A stretch of 64,000 nucleotides of DNA from Babylonia areolata. Lineage: Eukaryota > Mollusca > Gastropoda > Neogastropoda > Buccinidae. Numbering within the stretch: the first letter of the stretch is position 1; the number at the start of each line of letters is the position of its first letter. Both the position numbers and the translations under genes were made by a program. Below, one piece after another: positions 33,466-45,649 of this stretch. The notes under the pieces are model-generated. The model was given only the letters and a program-made list of their open reading frames with translations. It searched no databases and was not told the DNA's origin. The DNA lies in contig NC_134879.1 of the NCBI RefSeq assembly GCF_041734735.1, forward strand, positions 7,354,810-7,418,809. Direction: 5' to 3'.

Positions 33466-33882
33466 ATGCCCGTGTATTTTCAATACACAGCAGTCATGTA
33501 CGACAAGTGCAATGACACCGAGTTCAACACCAATATGCACACTAAAAATAGACCATGTCGCGTCACAGTCAACAACACCATCGGTCTCGTAACCCCGGCT
33601 GGGTTTGTGGAGGCACCATTGATAACTGACAAGTCTCCCGCAATCTGTCTCGGTCGTGGACTGCTCCTTGCGACTCGGCAAAAGACAGGCCTGTCCGCTA
33701 CCGGATGTTATCTTCCCACAACTTCTGTCTACCTCTTCCTCTTCCTCCCGGCTTTGTGCCTTGTAAGATGGTTTTTGCCATGCCTGCTGATCTCGTCACA
33801 TGATCACACTAAAACACTCTCCAGTTTTCCACACACACACATCCCACACCCCCGCTCCCGACGCCTCTCTATTTCTGTGTGA
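33466..33882 (+). CDS. Hypothetical exon or ORF, function unknown
   Basis: An open frame of 138 codons with a purine at -3 of the ATG. Its first 80 codons favour C or G at the third position, unlike the AT-rich surroundings. It has several cysteines (YDKCNDTEF, RPCRVTV, CYLP). The pattern becomes hydrophobic near codons 86-104 and then low quality. A GTAAGA donor-like site near 33,763 would end a coding exon before the poor tail, and GCCGACAG upstream could be an acceptor. I recognise no family. It may be a chance frame. Confidence 0.22.
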   Translation: MPVYFQYTAVMYDKCNDTEFNTNMHTKNRPCRVTVNNTIGLVTPAGFVEAPLITDKSPAICLGRGLLLATRQKTGLSATGCYLPTTSVYLFLFLPALCLVRWFLPCLLISSHDHTKTLSSFPHTHIPHPRSRRLSISV

Positions 33883-34489
33883 ACTGCAAAACACAGATAG
33901 CAACAGATTTTATGATTAGCAAGGTGGCAAATCGTTCAAGTGTTGTTCATTTGTTTTTGGGCTGAAAAGATTGCACAGCCAGAATGATCGTTTCGTTTTA
34001 TTTATTTATTTATAGTCTGTGCATCTAAGATGATGATATTAGAGATGACATTATTAGCATTTGGATTATTATCATTTCTATCATGATGATGGTCATTATT
34101 CATTAGAAATCAACATATCTGTATATTCGAATGAAAAGGGGGACGGTTGAGGTGGAGGGGAGGGGGCGACTAAGAAAGGGGGAGAGAGAGAGTATAATCA
34201 AACTGTCAACGAACACCACACGCCCACAGTTTATGACGGATAAAGCTGATGTTCGTCACTTTAAAAACCAGTTCAGATGTCTGCCAAGTTTTTAGGTCAA
34301 ACTGGAGTGGATATGTTGCTTTGCTGGAGTGCAAAATACGAGGTGTTATCGCAAGATACTAAACATCCGACAACTGATCACATCACCAATAATCAAGTGC
34401 GCCAAGCAGTACATAATAGTAAAGTGTATTCATATTACGCTCTCGGCGCTTGACAGTTACAATTGTTCATAAGTGAGTGCGGGCTAGTC
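33883..34489. other. No gene seen
   Basis: Includes a (TTTA)n run near 34,000-34,013 and a G-rich patch at 34,137-34,190. No supported gene. Confidence 0.45.
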
Positions 34490-37400
34490 GCTTGACAGGC
34501 AAGCTCTTTTGCGCTCTCAAGTTTTTAGTGATTGTTTTATTCTCTGCGTTTTAAATATCTGTCAGACTACTTGGTGATGGACATACCTTTAATGTGGTGG
34601 TTTTATCCTGTTCATGTGCTTTTAAACTGTTCGTTTGGACATTGTTGCTCTGGGCTTCAGTTTCCTTTCGCCGTCCGCCATTGCTTGAGTATGGCCAACA
34701 CGCACAGTGTTCAATGCAAAACATGAACACTGCACGCGCCTCGCCATGCAAGTACACTCGGCACCATTTGCTTACTCTGGGACAGTGCACGCACACTCTT
34801 TACCTGAGGATGTGATACGACGTCTCAAAGATTTGAACATTGGCTACAACCTCCCCCGTAAAAAACGATCTTGTCGGGGGGAGGGCTGGTGGGGGGGGGG
34901 ATTATACATCATTTGAGGGTGTAGAATTAAGGGTTGAGTGCAATAGTTCAGTGTGCCATATTATTTGCGTTTATAGACCCCCACCAAGTCGACACAATAA
35001 ATGTAACACCCAGATTTTATTACTGAGTTTTCTAATCTCCTGGATAAATACTACCTAGAAGTAGGAGACTTAGTTTTAACTGGCGATTTTAACTTTCATT
35101 ATGAACAGATCAGCAGTTCAGATATACTACGGTTGCGTACTCTATTTTACGACCAAGGGTTAAAACAGCTAATATGTGAACCAACCCACATACATGGTCA
35201 CACTCTCGACTGGCCTGTGGTTCGAGAGAACATTCACACTCCCCAGTTTAAGGTCATGGACTTGGCTCTTGCTGATCACATGGCAATTCTTTATGACATC
35301 ACTTTTAAAAGACTGAAGTGACCAAAACGTTTTGTTACATCACGGAACACAAAGATGATTAACCTTGAGGTATTCCAGGCTGACATCAAATCCTTCATGG
35401 ATGGAATTGACTCAAGCTCATCTCCTCTGACAACATATAACACCGGCCTCCGTCAGATACTGGACAAGCATGCCCCTCTCTCCACTCGCCTTGTTACTGA
35501 CCGTCCCTCTGCTCCCTGGATGACTGATGAACTGAGGGCCGCCAAGCGTCGAGAACGACAGGCCGAGCACGTCTGGCGCTCCAACAAACTGACTGTCTCC
35601 AGACAGATTTATGTCAAAGAGCGTAAAAAACTGAATGGCATGCAAACAGCTGCAAAGCGTCAACATTTCAGCGCCTCCATCAGTTAGTGTTCCACGTCCA
35701 AACAGCTCTATGCTGTATCAAACCAGCTGATTGGCAGAAGTAGAGAACTGTTGCTGCCAAAAATATTCCTCCTCAGGATCTCCCTGATGCTTTTAGTAAT
35801 TATTTTAACGACAAAATTGTAAACATCCAACAAGAACTGGATGCTAGCCCACCAGAGGACCGATTTAATGATTTTAAAGGAAATTTAATGCCATGTTTTA
35901 GACCTGTCTCTGAAAAAGCTGTAAGAGATTTTATTCTTAAATCTCCAAGTAAGAACTGTGACCTTGATCCATTGCCTACTAATCTTTTGAAATTATGTCT
36001 TGATGACCTTCTCCCTTTGATCACCAGAATTATTAATCATTCTCTAGAGTCAGGCATTGTTGATGATTGTCTTGAATTGGCCATTGTCACCCCTCTTTTG
36101 AAAAAGCACAATTTGGACACAAATCAGCTAAAGAACTATAGACCTGTCTCAAATCTTTCTTTCATTTCTAAAATCATTGAAAAAGTTGTGTTACATCAGC
36201 TCCAGGAGCATCTCGATGAAAACGGCCTGCTTGAAACTTGTCAGTCAGCTTATCGGAAACGCCATAGCACAAAAACAGCCCTTTTTCCGGTCACAAATAG
36301 TCTCTTCTCAAACACAGACAAAAGACTTACATCTGTAGTGGCATTTTTAGATCTGTCAGCGGCATTTGATACAATTGACCACCAAATTCTTATCAATCAT
36401 CTTAGCACTACGTTTGGCTTTAAATCTACTGAAAACGGCCTCCTTGAAACTTGTCAGTCAGCTTATCGGAAAAGCCATAGCACAGAAACAGCCCTTCTAT
36501 CGGTCACAGATAGTCTCCTCTCAAACACAGACAAAAGACTTACATCTGTAGTGGCATTTTTAGATCTGTCAGTGGCATTTGATACAACTGACCACCAAAT
36601 TCTTAAGCTGCAATCGTCTTAGCACAAACTTTGGCATTAAACCTACTGCTTTAAAATGGTTTTCTTCATATCTTTCAAATCGTCAACTCAAGGTTAAAGT
36701 AAAACATAGCACCTCAAAAGTCATTCCTCTTGTGTTTGGTGTCCCTCAGGGATCAGTCTTAGGGCCTGTCTTGTTCACTTTTTACACTCAGCCTTTGTCT
36801 GACATCTTCAAAAGACACTCATTTGGTTACCAGAAATATGCAGATGACACAGAATTACAAAAAGCCGCTGCACCATCTGATTTTAAAACAGTCATTACTG
36901 AATTGGAAGCTTGTGTAGTTGATGTAAAAGCATGGATGGACAAAAACAAGCTAAAGTTCAATCAAGACAAAACTGAACTCTTTGCTGTTGTAGACCTAAC
37001 TCGTCTTAAGGCAGCAGAAAAGGACCCAGTTACGTTTGGCCCTGCTTCAGTAGCATGTCAAACGTTGACTATGAACGACCAGATTTCATTCTTGTGTCGC
37101 ACATGTAATTTTCATCTCCGAGGGCTAGCCTCAGTCAGACCCTACAAAACAGAGAAAATATGGCTCAGTTGGTTTCCTCTTTTGTCCTGTCCAGACTGGA
37201 TTACTGCAATTCCACTCTTGCAGGTTTACCATCTTCTTCCGTCAATAGATTACAGAAAATTCAGAACAATGCTGCACGACTGGTTCTCGCCAAAAAGAAA
37301 TCTGATCATGTTACACCTGTGCTAAATCGGTTACACTGGCTTCCGATTGAGTCCCGCATTCACTGTAAGTCAGCAACACTCGCCTTCAAACATTTTGACA

Positions 37401-37776
37401 AGGCTCTTCCATTGTATCTCTCCTCTGTATTGGAAACATATGAACCGCACAGAACATTAAGATCCAGTTCTGAAAAGCTGCTTAAAGTTCCAAGGACTAA
37501 TCTGAAATGCGCTGGAAATTGGTCTTTCAGAGCTCAGGTTCCCCAAGTGTGGAACTCTCTACCTTCGTCTCTTAGAAAAGCCTCTGATCTACATTCCTTT
37601 AAGTCAGATCTGAAAACTTACCTTTTCCGTAAGTGGAACGATTAAACCAAGGTATGCCTGTTAACAAGTATCTTTGTATTAGTATTTTTGTAGTCCTGTT
37701 TTAATGCATTGTGTATTTTATGTAGTTTTGGTCTTAGATGTGATAGCATTTTTTTCTGTCTGGTTATTTTTAATGG

Positions 37777-37814
<38 letters not shown>

Positions 37815-38031
37815 ATGCGTGCGTGCGTGCGTGCATGTGTTTGTGAGGGTACAGTGCTCTGGTACGCGTGTGTAAGTGTGTAGGCATGTTTGTATGTCCG
37901 AACAAAATTTTATGTTAGAAAATAAGAAATATCTTAATGCTTATGCAATTTTGTTTTTAGTGCAGTTGATATTTAATGTCAATGTGTGTGTGTCTGTGTG
38001 TGAGTGTGTGTGTCTGTAAGGGAGGGACATA

Positions 38032-38077
<46 letters not shown>

Positions 38078-38323
38078 CTGTGAAATGCATTTTGTTTTAA
38101 TCTAAGCCTTCTTTACTTCATAGCTTTTATAATCTGATTCATCTCTTAAGTGTGCTTTTTCATTCATATGAACACACTGGATGTTTTCCATTGTCAGATA
38201 GCGGTTGATGTGTTTGTTAAGGCATGTTTATAGTCAACTGGATGATGTAAGGCGCTTTGAGCAGCATTGGTGCTGGATATCGCGCCATAGAAAAACTATG
38301 TATAATTATTATTATTATTATTA
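34490..38323 (+). mobile_element. L2/CR1-like LINE, long but broken, with duplicated RT segment
   Basis: 5' coding begins about 34,700-34,870 (DVIRRLKDLNIGYNLPRKKR). The endonuclease is shortened: from VIIHHLSVELR-like sequence straight to CHIICVYRPPPS, LVLTGDFNFHY and TLDWPVVRE. The pre-RT linker reads DKHAPLSTRLVTDRPSAPWM. RT 35,888-36,622: KNCDLDPLPTNLLK, NYRPVSNLSFISKIIEK and FLDLSAAFDTIDHQIL, with a 213-bp in-frame repeat. RT continues at 36,579-37,100: GVPQGSVLGPVLF, and YADD at 36,837-36,848. C-terminus 37,160-37,645: RLHWLPIESRIH, SFKSDLKTYLF. The 3' UTR has (TG)n at 37,780-37,815 and 38,034-38,076, then GTAAGGCGCTTTGAGCAGC and (ATT)n at 38,304-38,323. Several shifts. Confidence 0.92.
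36218..36643 (+). repeat. 213-bp in-frame tandem duplication inside RT
   Basis: Two copies of the segment from ENGLLETCQSAYRK to TDHQIL, starting at 36,218 and 36,431, exactly 71 codons apart. They differ at about a dozen positions (for example RHSTKTALFPV against SHSTETALLSV), so the duplication is old or joins two element variants. Confidence 0.93.
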
Positions 38324-38409
38324 TTAGATAATGATATCATCTACCAAAACATGCAGGATGGTCTAACTAAGTAAGCAAATAGGACGAATTATGACAAAAC
38401 ATTTCATCA

Positions 38410-39060
38410 AAAGTACATACTAGGTTCAATGTCCAGTATCATAAATAGAAATATACATGTATACCTACACACATATAATTCAAAAATGAATTGATGATAA
38501 CAATGATAATTGTCAATAGCAATAAATCCATACATCACCCCTCTATGCAACACATGACTAACCGCGCTGCACAACGTGAAAATTGACGTGCAAAACATGC
38601 ATTCAAACACAAGAACGACACCTTCCATACGTATAACCTCACACAGACATCAAACCAAATGCCGCAGTAATCTATGCACGGACACACACAAAAAGTCACA
38701 CACAACAAACACACCCAAAATACATGCCAAACATGACATCTCCCAAATAATGCAATATCACATCAAAACACCCGACTCCAACATCAACACTCAAAACCAC
38801 ACCACAACACCCAAAAATCAATCCGAAGCTCTCTCCCTACTCTCCACACACCTCAGTAACACGCAGAAAACAGAAACACGCACAAACCGGCACTGTCGCA
38901 GGCATAAAAGATAAAGGCAATTTTCAACAGATGAGTCTTCCGGGTGTTTTTGAAGCAGGAAACGGACTGGGAGTGTTCACATGTTATCAGGATTGCAATT
39001 CATTACAGAAATGTCTGCAACAATTTTGTGAGAATATGGTTTGTTCTTGTGTCTTAAATG
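38410..39060 (-). mobile_element. Probable LINE 3' fragment, minus strand
   Basis: Minus-strand 38,980-38,890 reads CFKNTRKTHLLKIAF, matching the SFKxxLKTHLFxxAF C-terminal signature of L2/CR1-like LINEs. Downstream on that strand is a long GT-rich 3' UTR. The rest of the protein is absent or too decayed. Confidence 0.42.
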
Positions 39061-41394
39061 TGTTGAAAATTATTAAAAACATACAAAATTTCGGCGCCAT
39101 TTTGTGACATGGCAATGTGTCTAAACATGAACTGGTCAGAAACAAATAAGTACAAACCTGATTAAAATCCAGTACATACAGACCTGATCTATATTCATTC
39201 GTTGTGATAATAAAACATTGATCATCAGTAAAAATGGTACATTAAGTTTAAAATATTACGCAAAAAAAAACCCGCGTGACAGACGTAAACAACCCATTCT
39301 TCTTGACGTATTTTTATTCATTCAAAGGCAAGCACATTCATGAATACACTACACGTTCTTTACTTGCAACAGGTGGTCAACCCATCTACCTTCTGCAGCA
39401 CATACTCATTTTCTGAAAAAAATGTCTATTCAACTATTTAAATGCGATCGACGTCGCATATTAATTTTCAGTTCCGCTTTTCTGTGTTACTTCTGTGCAT
39501 GTAAACGACCCAATAAAAAATATACATGTAAACAAAATTAGAACTGTTTCCACATAAATCATGCGGATTCATCGCGGGAAAGCGTAAATCGGTTTGACAA
39601 ACATCCTTCAATCGTGTGTGTTTGAACACAGATTCAGAGAATGTGTTGTTTCCGACAGCGTGTGAGATGTACATATGTTTCACGGAAATCTCCGATATGT
39701 TCATTCGCACGCCGTGGTTGCTATATTTAAAAAATAAAAATAAATAAATTTAAAAAAAACAGTGTATTTTAATTTCGTCGTTGTTATGGTTTGTTTGTAC
39801 ATTTATCTCTGGTCCGATTAAGTTTAGACACAATCACTGTTTCTGACACCTGGCGAGATGCGGTAATATACGGATACTGGCGTAAGATTTCGAACCAAGT
39901 CAACGCATATAGTTCAGTAAGTCTGTTTTCAGTTGAAGACTTGTTGCATCAAAAGTTCCAAACAACAAAGTTCAAAGTAGAAAATCACCCCTTTAAATTA
40001 CCTTGATTTTGGCTTTTGCTGTCTGGTGAAGTTTTATCACGAAATGATGTAGTTTATCAGTTCACAAGACAGACGAAGTGTGGAACGAAACACTGGAGAG
40101 AATTGATTTGAAAATGGAGTGCCTGCAGTGTTTCTGAAAAATAAAATCATCCAGGGTGGGGGAATTAGTTTAGGTATTTTGGGTTCCATGTTACATATGT
40201 CATAAGGTTTTAGGTAATCATTAATAAAATACATAATTTTGCACAGGCTTTGTTTGAATGCATTGCACTGGCTAAGGATCGCATGATAGATTCATAACTG
40301 TCATATTATGAATCCAGTAATTCAAACATCTGCGTCGGGAAAGTTAGTTTAGGTAACTTGGATTCAATGTTACACGTGTTACAACAAAGTTTTACATAAT
40401 CATTAATAAAATTTATGATCCATTGTTATCATTATGATTATTATTTATATCCCACGCTAAATCGACGTCTACTGCACCAGGGTTCGTGAGTCACATTTGC
40501 AAATACCGCTTCATTTCCAAAGAAAAATATGTATTTCATACCATTTTTTCACATCAAGACATGATGCTCAATTTTGCCATCATCTGCCCTCCATACTTTC
40601 CCAGTTTATTGTCTGGACAGAGCGCCGATAATGTTCATTGAAACCGAACCGGGTAAACACATATTTAGATATTTATATTCTACACGTTAATAAGCGGAGC
40701 ATGGAGTATATCCAAGTTGTGCATTCCGTAAAATATCATCAAAATTGTACTTACGAACTAAATGATCCCGTGCTGCCTTCGTAAAATTCACCTTTGCAGT
40801 CGGTATAATACTGATTTCATTCTTTATGATATGTCATGAATGGTAGGAAACTGGAAAACATTCATAAAAGCGGATTTGCGTCTTCTACCACTTAAGAAAA
40901 AATACATGAAACTGAAAATGTTTGTTTCCTTTTGACCCCAAAGAGCTCTGTTCCTAGCTTACTGTTCAGATTCAGTGACCTGCTCTTAGATCAGCATCAG
41001 CGCGGCAGCAGTCATTCACATGTACTGTACCGCGCTGAACGCTTTCCTCTGGCGACCACTTATACCGCGCTTGCGTAACCTTCGCCTGTCCTTGCTTTGC
41101 GACTCTTTGTAAAGCGCTCTCACACAGGCAGAAATAATAAAAAAATATTCGATTCTGGACATTAAAAATCAAAATCTACCAATGTTCCCCCCCACCCCCA
41201 TAGTGGCCAACTTTGTATCAGTGTGACCAGTATGATTTATTCTATTTTATCGTAAAAAGAACGGTTTTGTTGCAGACATTTTGACCTAACGCAAATTTTA
41301 ATCTAAATTCCCTGGCCTAATACCATTATTTTCCCCAAGCCCTGTGGCGACAGGCGAGCGACGAAGCAACAGGTGTGGGTACACTGGCAGTCAT
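39061..41394. other. AT-rich stretch without a supported gene
   Basis: No recognisable coding. It contains a diverged direct repeat at 40,160-40,425 and a run of AAATAAATA near 39,728-39,748. Confidence 0.5.
40160..40425. repeat. Diverged direct repeat with ~180-bp period
   Basis: TTAGTTTAGGTA...TTGG.TTC.ATGTTACA at 40,165 recurs at 40,344, and AATCATTAATAAAAT recurs 182 bp apart (40,221 and 40,403). The unit length matches the satellite-like array at 24.2-25.0 kb but the sequence does not. Confidence 0.65.
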
Positions 41395-43975
41395 AGCCGC
41401 GGACCTGCACACAGGCGGCTCAGGCCATAGGGTCGTTTTTTATCGACTGGAGCAGCGGTGGAGATCGGCAGCCCCCTGAGCAACTGAGCAGCCCTCTTCA
41501 GGACAGCACTGCTCACCTCCATGGCATGAGGAAGGGGCTAGAAAAGGTGCCCTAAACATTGCCTGCTCCACACCACCCTAGTCAGCATACCTCGGCTGAC
41601 GGGGACCCTACTCAAAGGAAACAAAGAAGAAAACAAGGAGCACCCCGTTGACCACTGCTACATGGAACGTGCGTACGCTTCTGGACAGAGGCGACTCAGA
41701 CAGACCACAGAGACGCACAGCACTCATTGCGAGTGAACTAGCCGAAGAAGGCGAACTCTGTGAGCGAGGCACAGGCTACACCTTCTTTTGGAGTGGTCGC
41801 GGACCTGAAGAGAGACGTGAGGCTGGAGTTGGCTTTGCAGTGAAGACAACCCTCGTTGGCAAGCTGGCTGGCCCCGCGAAACGAGTGAACGATCGCCTGA
41901 TGACAATGAAACTCCCTTTATGCAACGGGAAGACGTTTACCACCATTGTCAGCGCCTACGCGCCCACCATGACCAATCCGGATGAGATCAAGGACAAGTT
42001 CTATGAGGACCTGAACGCTGTCATCACCACTGTTCCCAACGCAGACAAGCTCATCATTCTTGGTGACTTTAACTTGAGAGTTGGCTGTGAAAGCACCTCC
42101 TGGGAAGGCGTGATTGGGAAGCATGGGGTTGGCAACTGTAACAGCAATGGTCAACTACTTCTCCAGACATGTGCCGAGCACGACCTTCTTATCACAAACA
42201 CCATCTTCTGCCTCCCTACCCGTAACAGGGCGTCATGGATGCATCCTCGCTCTGGGCATTGGCATCTCATCGACTTTGTCATCGTCAGGAAGAGGGACAG
42301 GCAGGACGTACGAGTCACGAGGGCTATGTGCGGCGCCGAGTGCTGGACAGACCACCACCTTATCGTCTCCAAACTCAACCTCCTCATCCAGCCCAAGAGA
42401 CGGCTTCAGAGCATGAAAGCACCCAAACGCCTGAATGTCAACAAGCTGGAGCTAGGCAACATCAAGCAGAGCTTTGCTGACACCCTGGAGGAACGTCTTG
42501 AGTCCACCGTGCTGAACAACCAGAATGTGGAGGCAGCATGGGGCACACTGCATGATACGGTGTACAACACTGCCATGGAGTGCCTGGGGCCTTCTGCCAG
42601 GTAGCACAAAGACTGGTTTGATGAGAACTGCACTGAGATCAAGCAGCTGCTGGAAGACAAACACCAAGCCTACAGAGCCCACATTGAAGATCCCAAGTCA
42701 CAGTCAAAGAAAGACATACTGAAGAGCGCACGCAGCACCATCCAGCTGAAGCTGCGGCAGATGCAGGATTCCTGGTTGAGCAACAAAGCTGATGAGATCC
42801 AGGGCTTTGCAGACAGGAACGACATGAAGAACTTCTATAACGGCCTGAAAGAAGTCTATGGTCCCACCACCTCCGGATCTGCTCCACTCCTCAGTGCTGA
42901 TGGTTCTACCCTAATCACTGACAAGGACGGGATCCTTGAGAGATGGGCTGAACACTTTGACAGCGTACTGAACCGCCCTTCCACCATCAATGATGAAGCC
43001 ATCAACCGACTCCCCCAGGTCCCAGTCAGTGAATCATTGGATGCCATTCCAACTTTGGAGGAGACCCAGAAAGCTATCCGTCTGCTATCCAATAGCAAAG
43101 CCCCTGGCTCAGACTCCATTCCAGCTGAGGTCTACAAAGAAGGTGGTATGGCGCTGACTGAGAAGCCTCATCAGCTGTTCCAGCTCATCTGGCAGCATGA
43201 GGCAGTTCCACAGGACTTCAAAGACGCTTCCATCATACACCTGTACAAGCGCAAAGGAAATCGTCAGGCCTGTGACAACCATCGTGGAATATCACTGCTG
43301 TCCGTTGCAGGCAAGACACTGGCCCGTTCATAGCGCACCTTGAGCAAGGTCTCCTACCAGAGAGCCAGTGTGAATTCCGGAAACGACGCGGGACTATCGA
43401 CATGGTGTTTGCTGCCAGGCAGCTCCAGGAGAAGTGTCAGGAACAGAACGCCGACCTTTACTCCACCTATGTCGATCTGACCAAGGCCTTCGATACTGTT
43501 AGCAGAGATGGCCTTTGGAGAATCTTGGCGAAGTACGGATGTCCCAGAAAGTTCATCACCATCATACGGCAACTACACGATGGGATGCTGGCCCGAGTCC
43601 AAGACAACGGAGAGACTTCAGAACCATGGAGGCCAAAAGAAGCGCTTCAAAGACACTCTGAAAGCTTCTCTGAAGGCCTTCAACATCAGCCACGACACAT
43701 GGGAGCTGAATGCAATGGACAGACCAAAGTGGCGTTCAGCTGTCCACAAAGGCGCCAAATCCTGTGAGGCCAACAGAATCGCTGCAGCAGAGCAACGCAG
43801 ACAGGCCAGGAAAAGCAGTGCCAGCAAGTCCCCGACAGCCGCCACCATCCCCTGTCCACACTGCGTCAGAACCTTCCGGGCGCGGATTGGCCTGACCAGT
43901 CATCTGCGCACCCACAGAGCCCAACCCACCCATCCCTAGGATGACTAGATGGTCCTCGTTGATCCCGACGGACGA
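41395..43975 (+). mobile_element. C2H2-finger RTE-like LINE, complete ends but missing the RT catalytic core
   Basis: The most complete 5' end of this family in the window. A leader from about 41,395 precedes the endonuclease frame 41,648-42,604 (TATWNVRTLL, IVSAYAPTMTNPDEI, LIILGDFNLRVG, WMHPRSGHWHLIDFVIV). A TAG follows at 42,602-42,604, after GPSAR. The linker and RT N-terminal half run 42,605-43,333 and 43,335-43,620 (NSKAPGSDSIPAEV, LYKRKGNRQACDNHRGI, FRKRRGTIDMVF, VDLTKAFDTVSRDG). At about 43,620 the frame jumps from GETSEP to GGQKKRFKD; against the 15.6-kb copy some 870 bp are gone, including FADD. It ends with the finger CPHCVRTF...HLRTH and a 3' UTR (GGTCCTCGTTGATCCCGACGG). Confidence 0.93.
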
Positions 43976-44109
43976 ACCACCATGCATTGTGCTATGTGTA
44001 TGCATAGTTTGTTGGGCGCATTTTGGTGTCTATATGTGACATCGGTGTAATGTGTTATGCGTAAAGCCATGTCTTTTGTGAAACACCAAGAGCAGGTTTC
44101 TGTATAGTG

Positions 44110-45180
44110 TGCTATTTTAGTATCCATTATTATCATTATTCTTATTATTGTTACTAACAATGTTACTGGATGTATAAGTACATAGGTATCCTGATTTTGT
44201 TGCTTGTTTATCTTTGATATGTTGAGGCTTTTTCTGGCCTTTGTCAAGAGGTATTCCAAATGTAAATTCCATGCGAGGTTTGATGTGAGGTACATCTATT
44301 TTAAAAGTAGGTAATGCGTCTGGGTTATGTTCAGGATCAAACAGAGCCATGCAATCTTTTTCTGGCTGTAGGGTCAATCCATGTTCTGACACATACTTAG
44401 TCAGCTTATTCAGTTGTCCTTGGTATAGTCTTTTTGCATAATCTATTTATCTGAGTACAGTTTCTAATCATTATTATCATCCATGTTCATATATCATCTA
44501 CATGTTGAACATTTTCAACATTATTTGACAAAGATTAGGAATGATCATGAGTCAAAGAATCGATGCTGCTACTGATCCTTGTGGGATTACCATGTTATGT
44601 GATCTGGAATTAAAGTACTTTCTACCAGTCTGCATTACTCTATCACTTGGCAATATTTCAAATATCTAAATATGCAACCTGATAAACGTATGGATGTATT
44701 TCATACAGTAATCTTGAATACCATGATTGTTCATGGCTTTTTGATATTATGTAAAAAAAATAAAATTAAAAAAAGGCTAGCCCATCCAGCAAATTGATGT
44801 TTAATTTATTTTTTAACAGGGTGATCACCTGCTATTCTCCATTGTCTAAGCCTGCTTGATTAACAGGTACTGCATTGTTTTTTTTCTCAGCAATGAATTA
44901 ACAGGTACTGCATTGTTTTTTTTCTCAGCAATGAAGGAGCCTGTTTAGTACAATTCATTTCATTCACTTTCCAGTATGTGAAGTCAGAGCAATTGGTCTG
45001 CAATCCTTTTTCTCAGTTTTTGGCTTGCCTTGTTTGAGGATTGGAACCCATAGGGATTATTTTCAATGAGTCGGCAAAGTACCATTTGACCAACATAACT
45101 GAATATGATTATGTATAAATCTGAGGAACTTTTCAGGTAAATGTGTTAACATTTCATTTGATATGGCGTCTGGTCCCACT
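44110..45180 (-). mobile_element. Ancient decayed LINE RT (I-like), minus strand
   Basis: The minus strand from 45,180 reads DAISNEMLTHLPEKFLRFI, then VPILKQGKPKTEKKDCRPIALTSHTGK (RT blocks 0-2). After a degraded part with a 38-bp duplication, the GVPQGSV equivalent IPQGSV lies near 44,590. Then comes the end of RT in 44,392-44,117: GLTLQPEKDCMALFDPE, LPTFKIDVPHIKPRMEFTFG, IPLDKGQKKPQHIKDK and ARKSLNISK. Shifts and stops are frequent. It may be the same family as the RNase H fragment at 12.0-12.9 kb, since I-like elements have RT then RNase H. Confidence 0.75.
44861..44936. repeat. 38-bp tandem duplication
   Basis: TAACAGGTACTGCATTGTTT...CAGCAATGAA occurs twice, starting at 44,861 and 44,899, without differences. 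It is a recent duplication inside an old LINE. Confidence 0.92.
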
Positions 45181-45464
45181 TAAGTTTTGTTGTTTGTTTG
45201 TTTGTTGTTGTTCCAAGAGAAGAGTTTTTCTTTGAAGAAACGTAATGGGAGCTTTTTATAACTGTTGGTATTTTGTGAATCATTACACTTTTCGTTTGTA
45301 GCTGATGTCGTAAACAGGTAAATTGACATATTTCTTAATCTCGTTAGGTTTTTACCAGACTTTGTGGAGATCTTTTTGATCAGAAATATATTCATTACAA
45401 AATATTGACCTGTGCTGTACTTTAGCTTGTGCCAATATCCAGTGAGTTGTATTGATTGTTTGCC

Positions 45465-45465
<1 letters not shown>

Positions 45466-45513
<48 letters not shown>

Positions 45514-45591
45514 GAAACGGCTAGAGAGAGAGAGAAAGACGGAGACTGAGAATGACAGAGCATTTTCACTGAACACTTTGTGAGCTCTTTA

Positions 45592-45625
<34 letters not shown>
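45466..45625. repeat. (TG)n, (GA)n and (CA)n microsatellites
   Basis: (TG)n at 45,466-45,502 runs into GA-rich sequence. (CA)n lies at 45,594-45,625. TG and CA runs face each other about 90 bp apart and could pair. Confidence 0.9.
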
Positions 45626-45626
<1 letters not shown>

Positions 45627-45649
45627 ACAACACACACAGCACAAGAACG

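Noticed and set aside
38576-38914. 112-codon plus-strand frame rich in Thr, His and Asn
   Set aside because: It is the complement of a GT-rich LINE 3' UTR; composition alone explains it.
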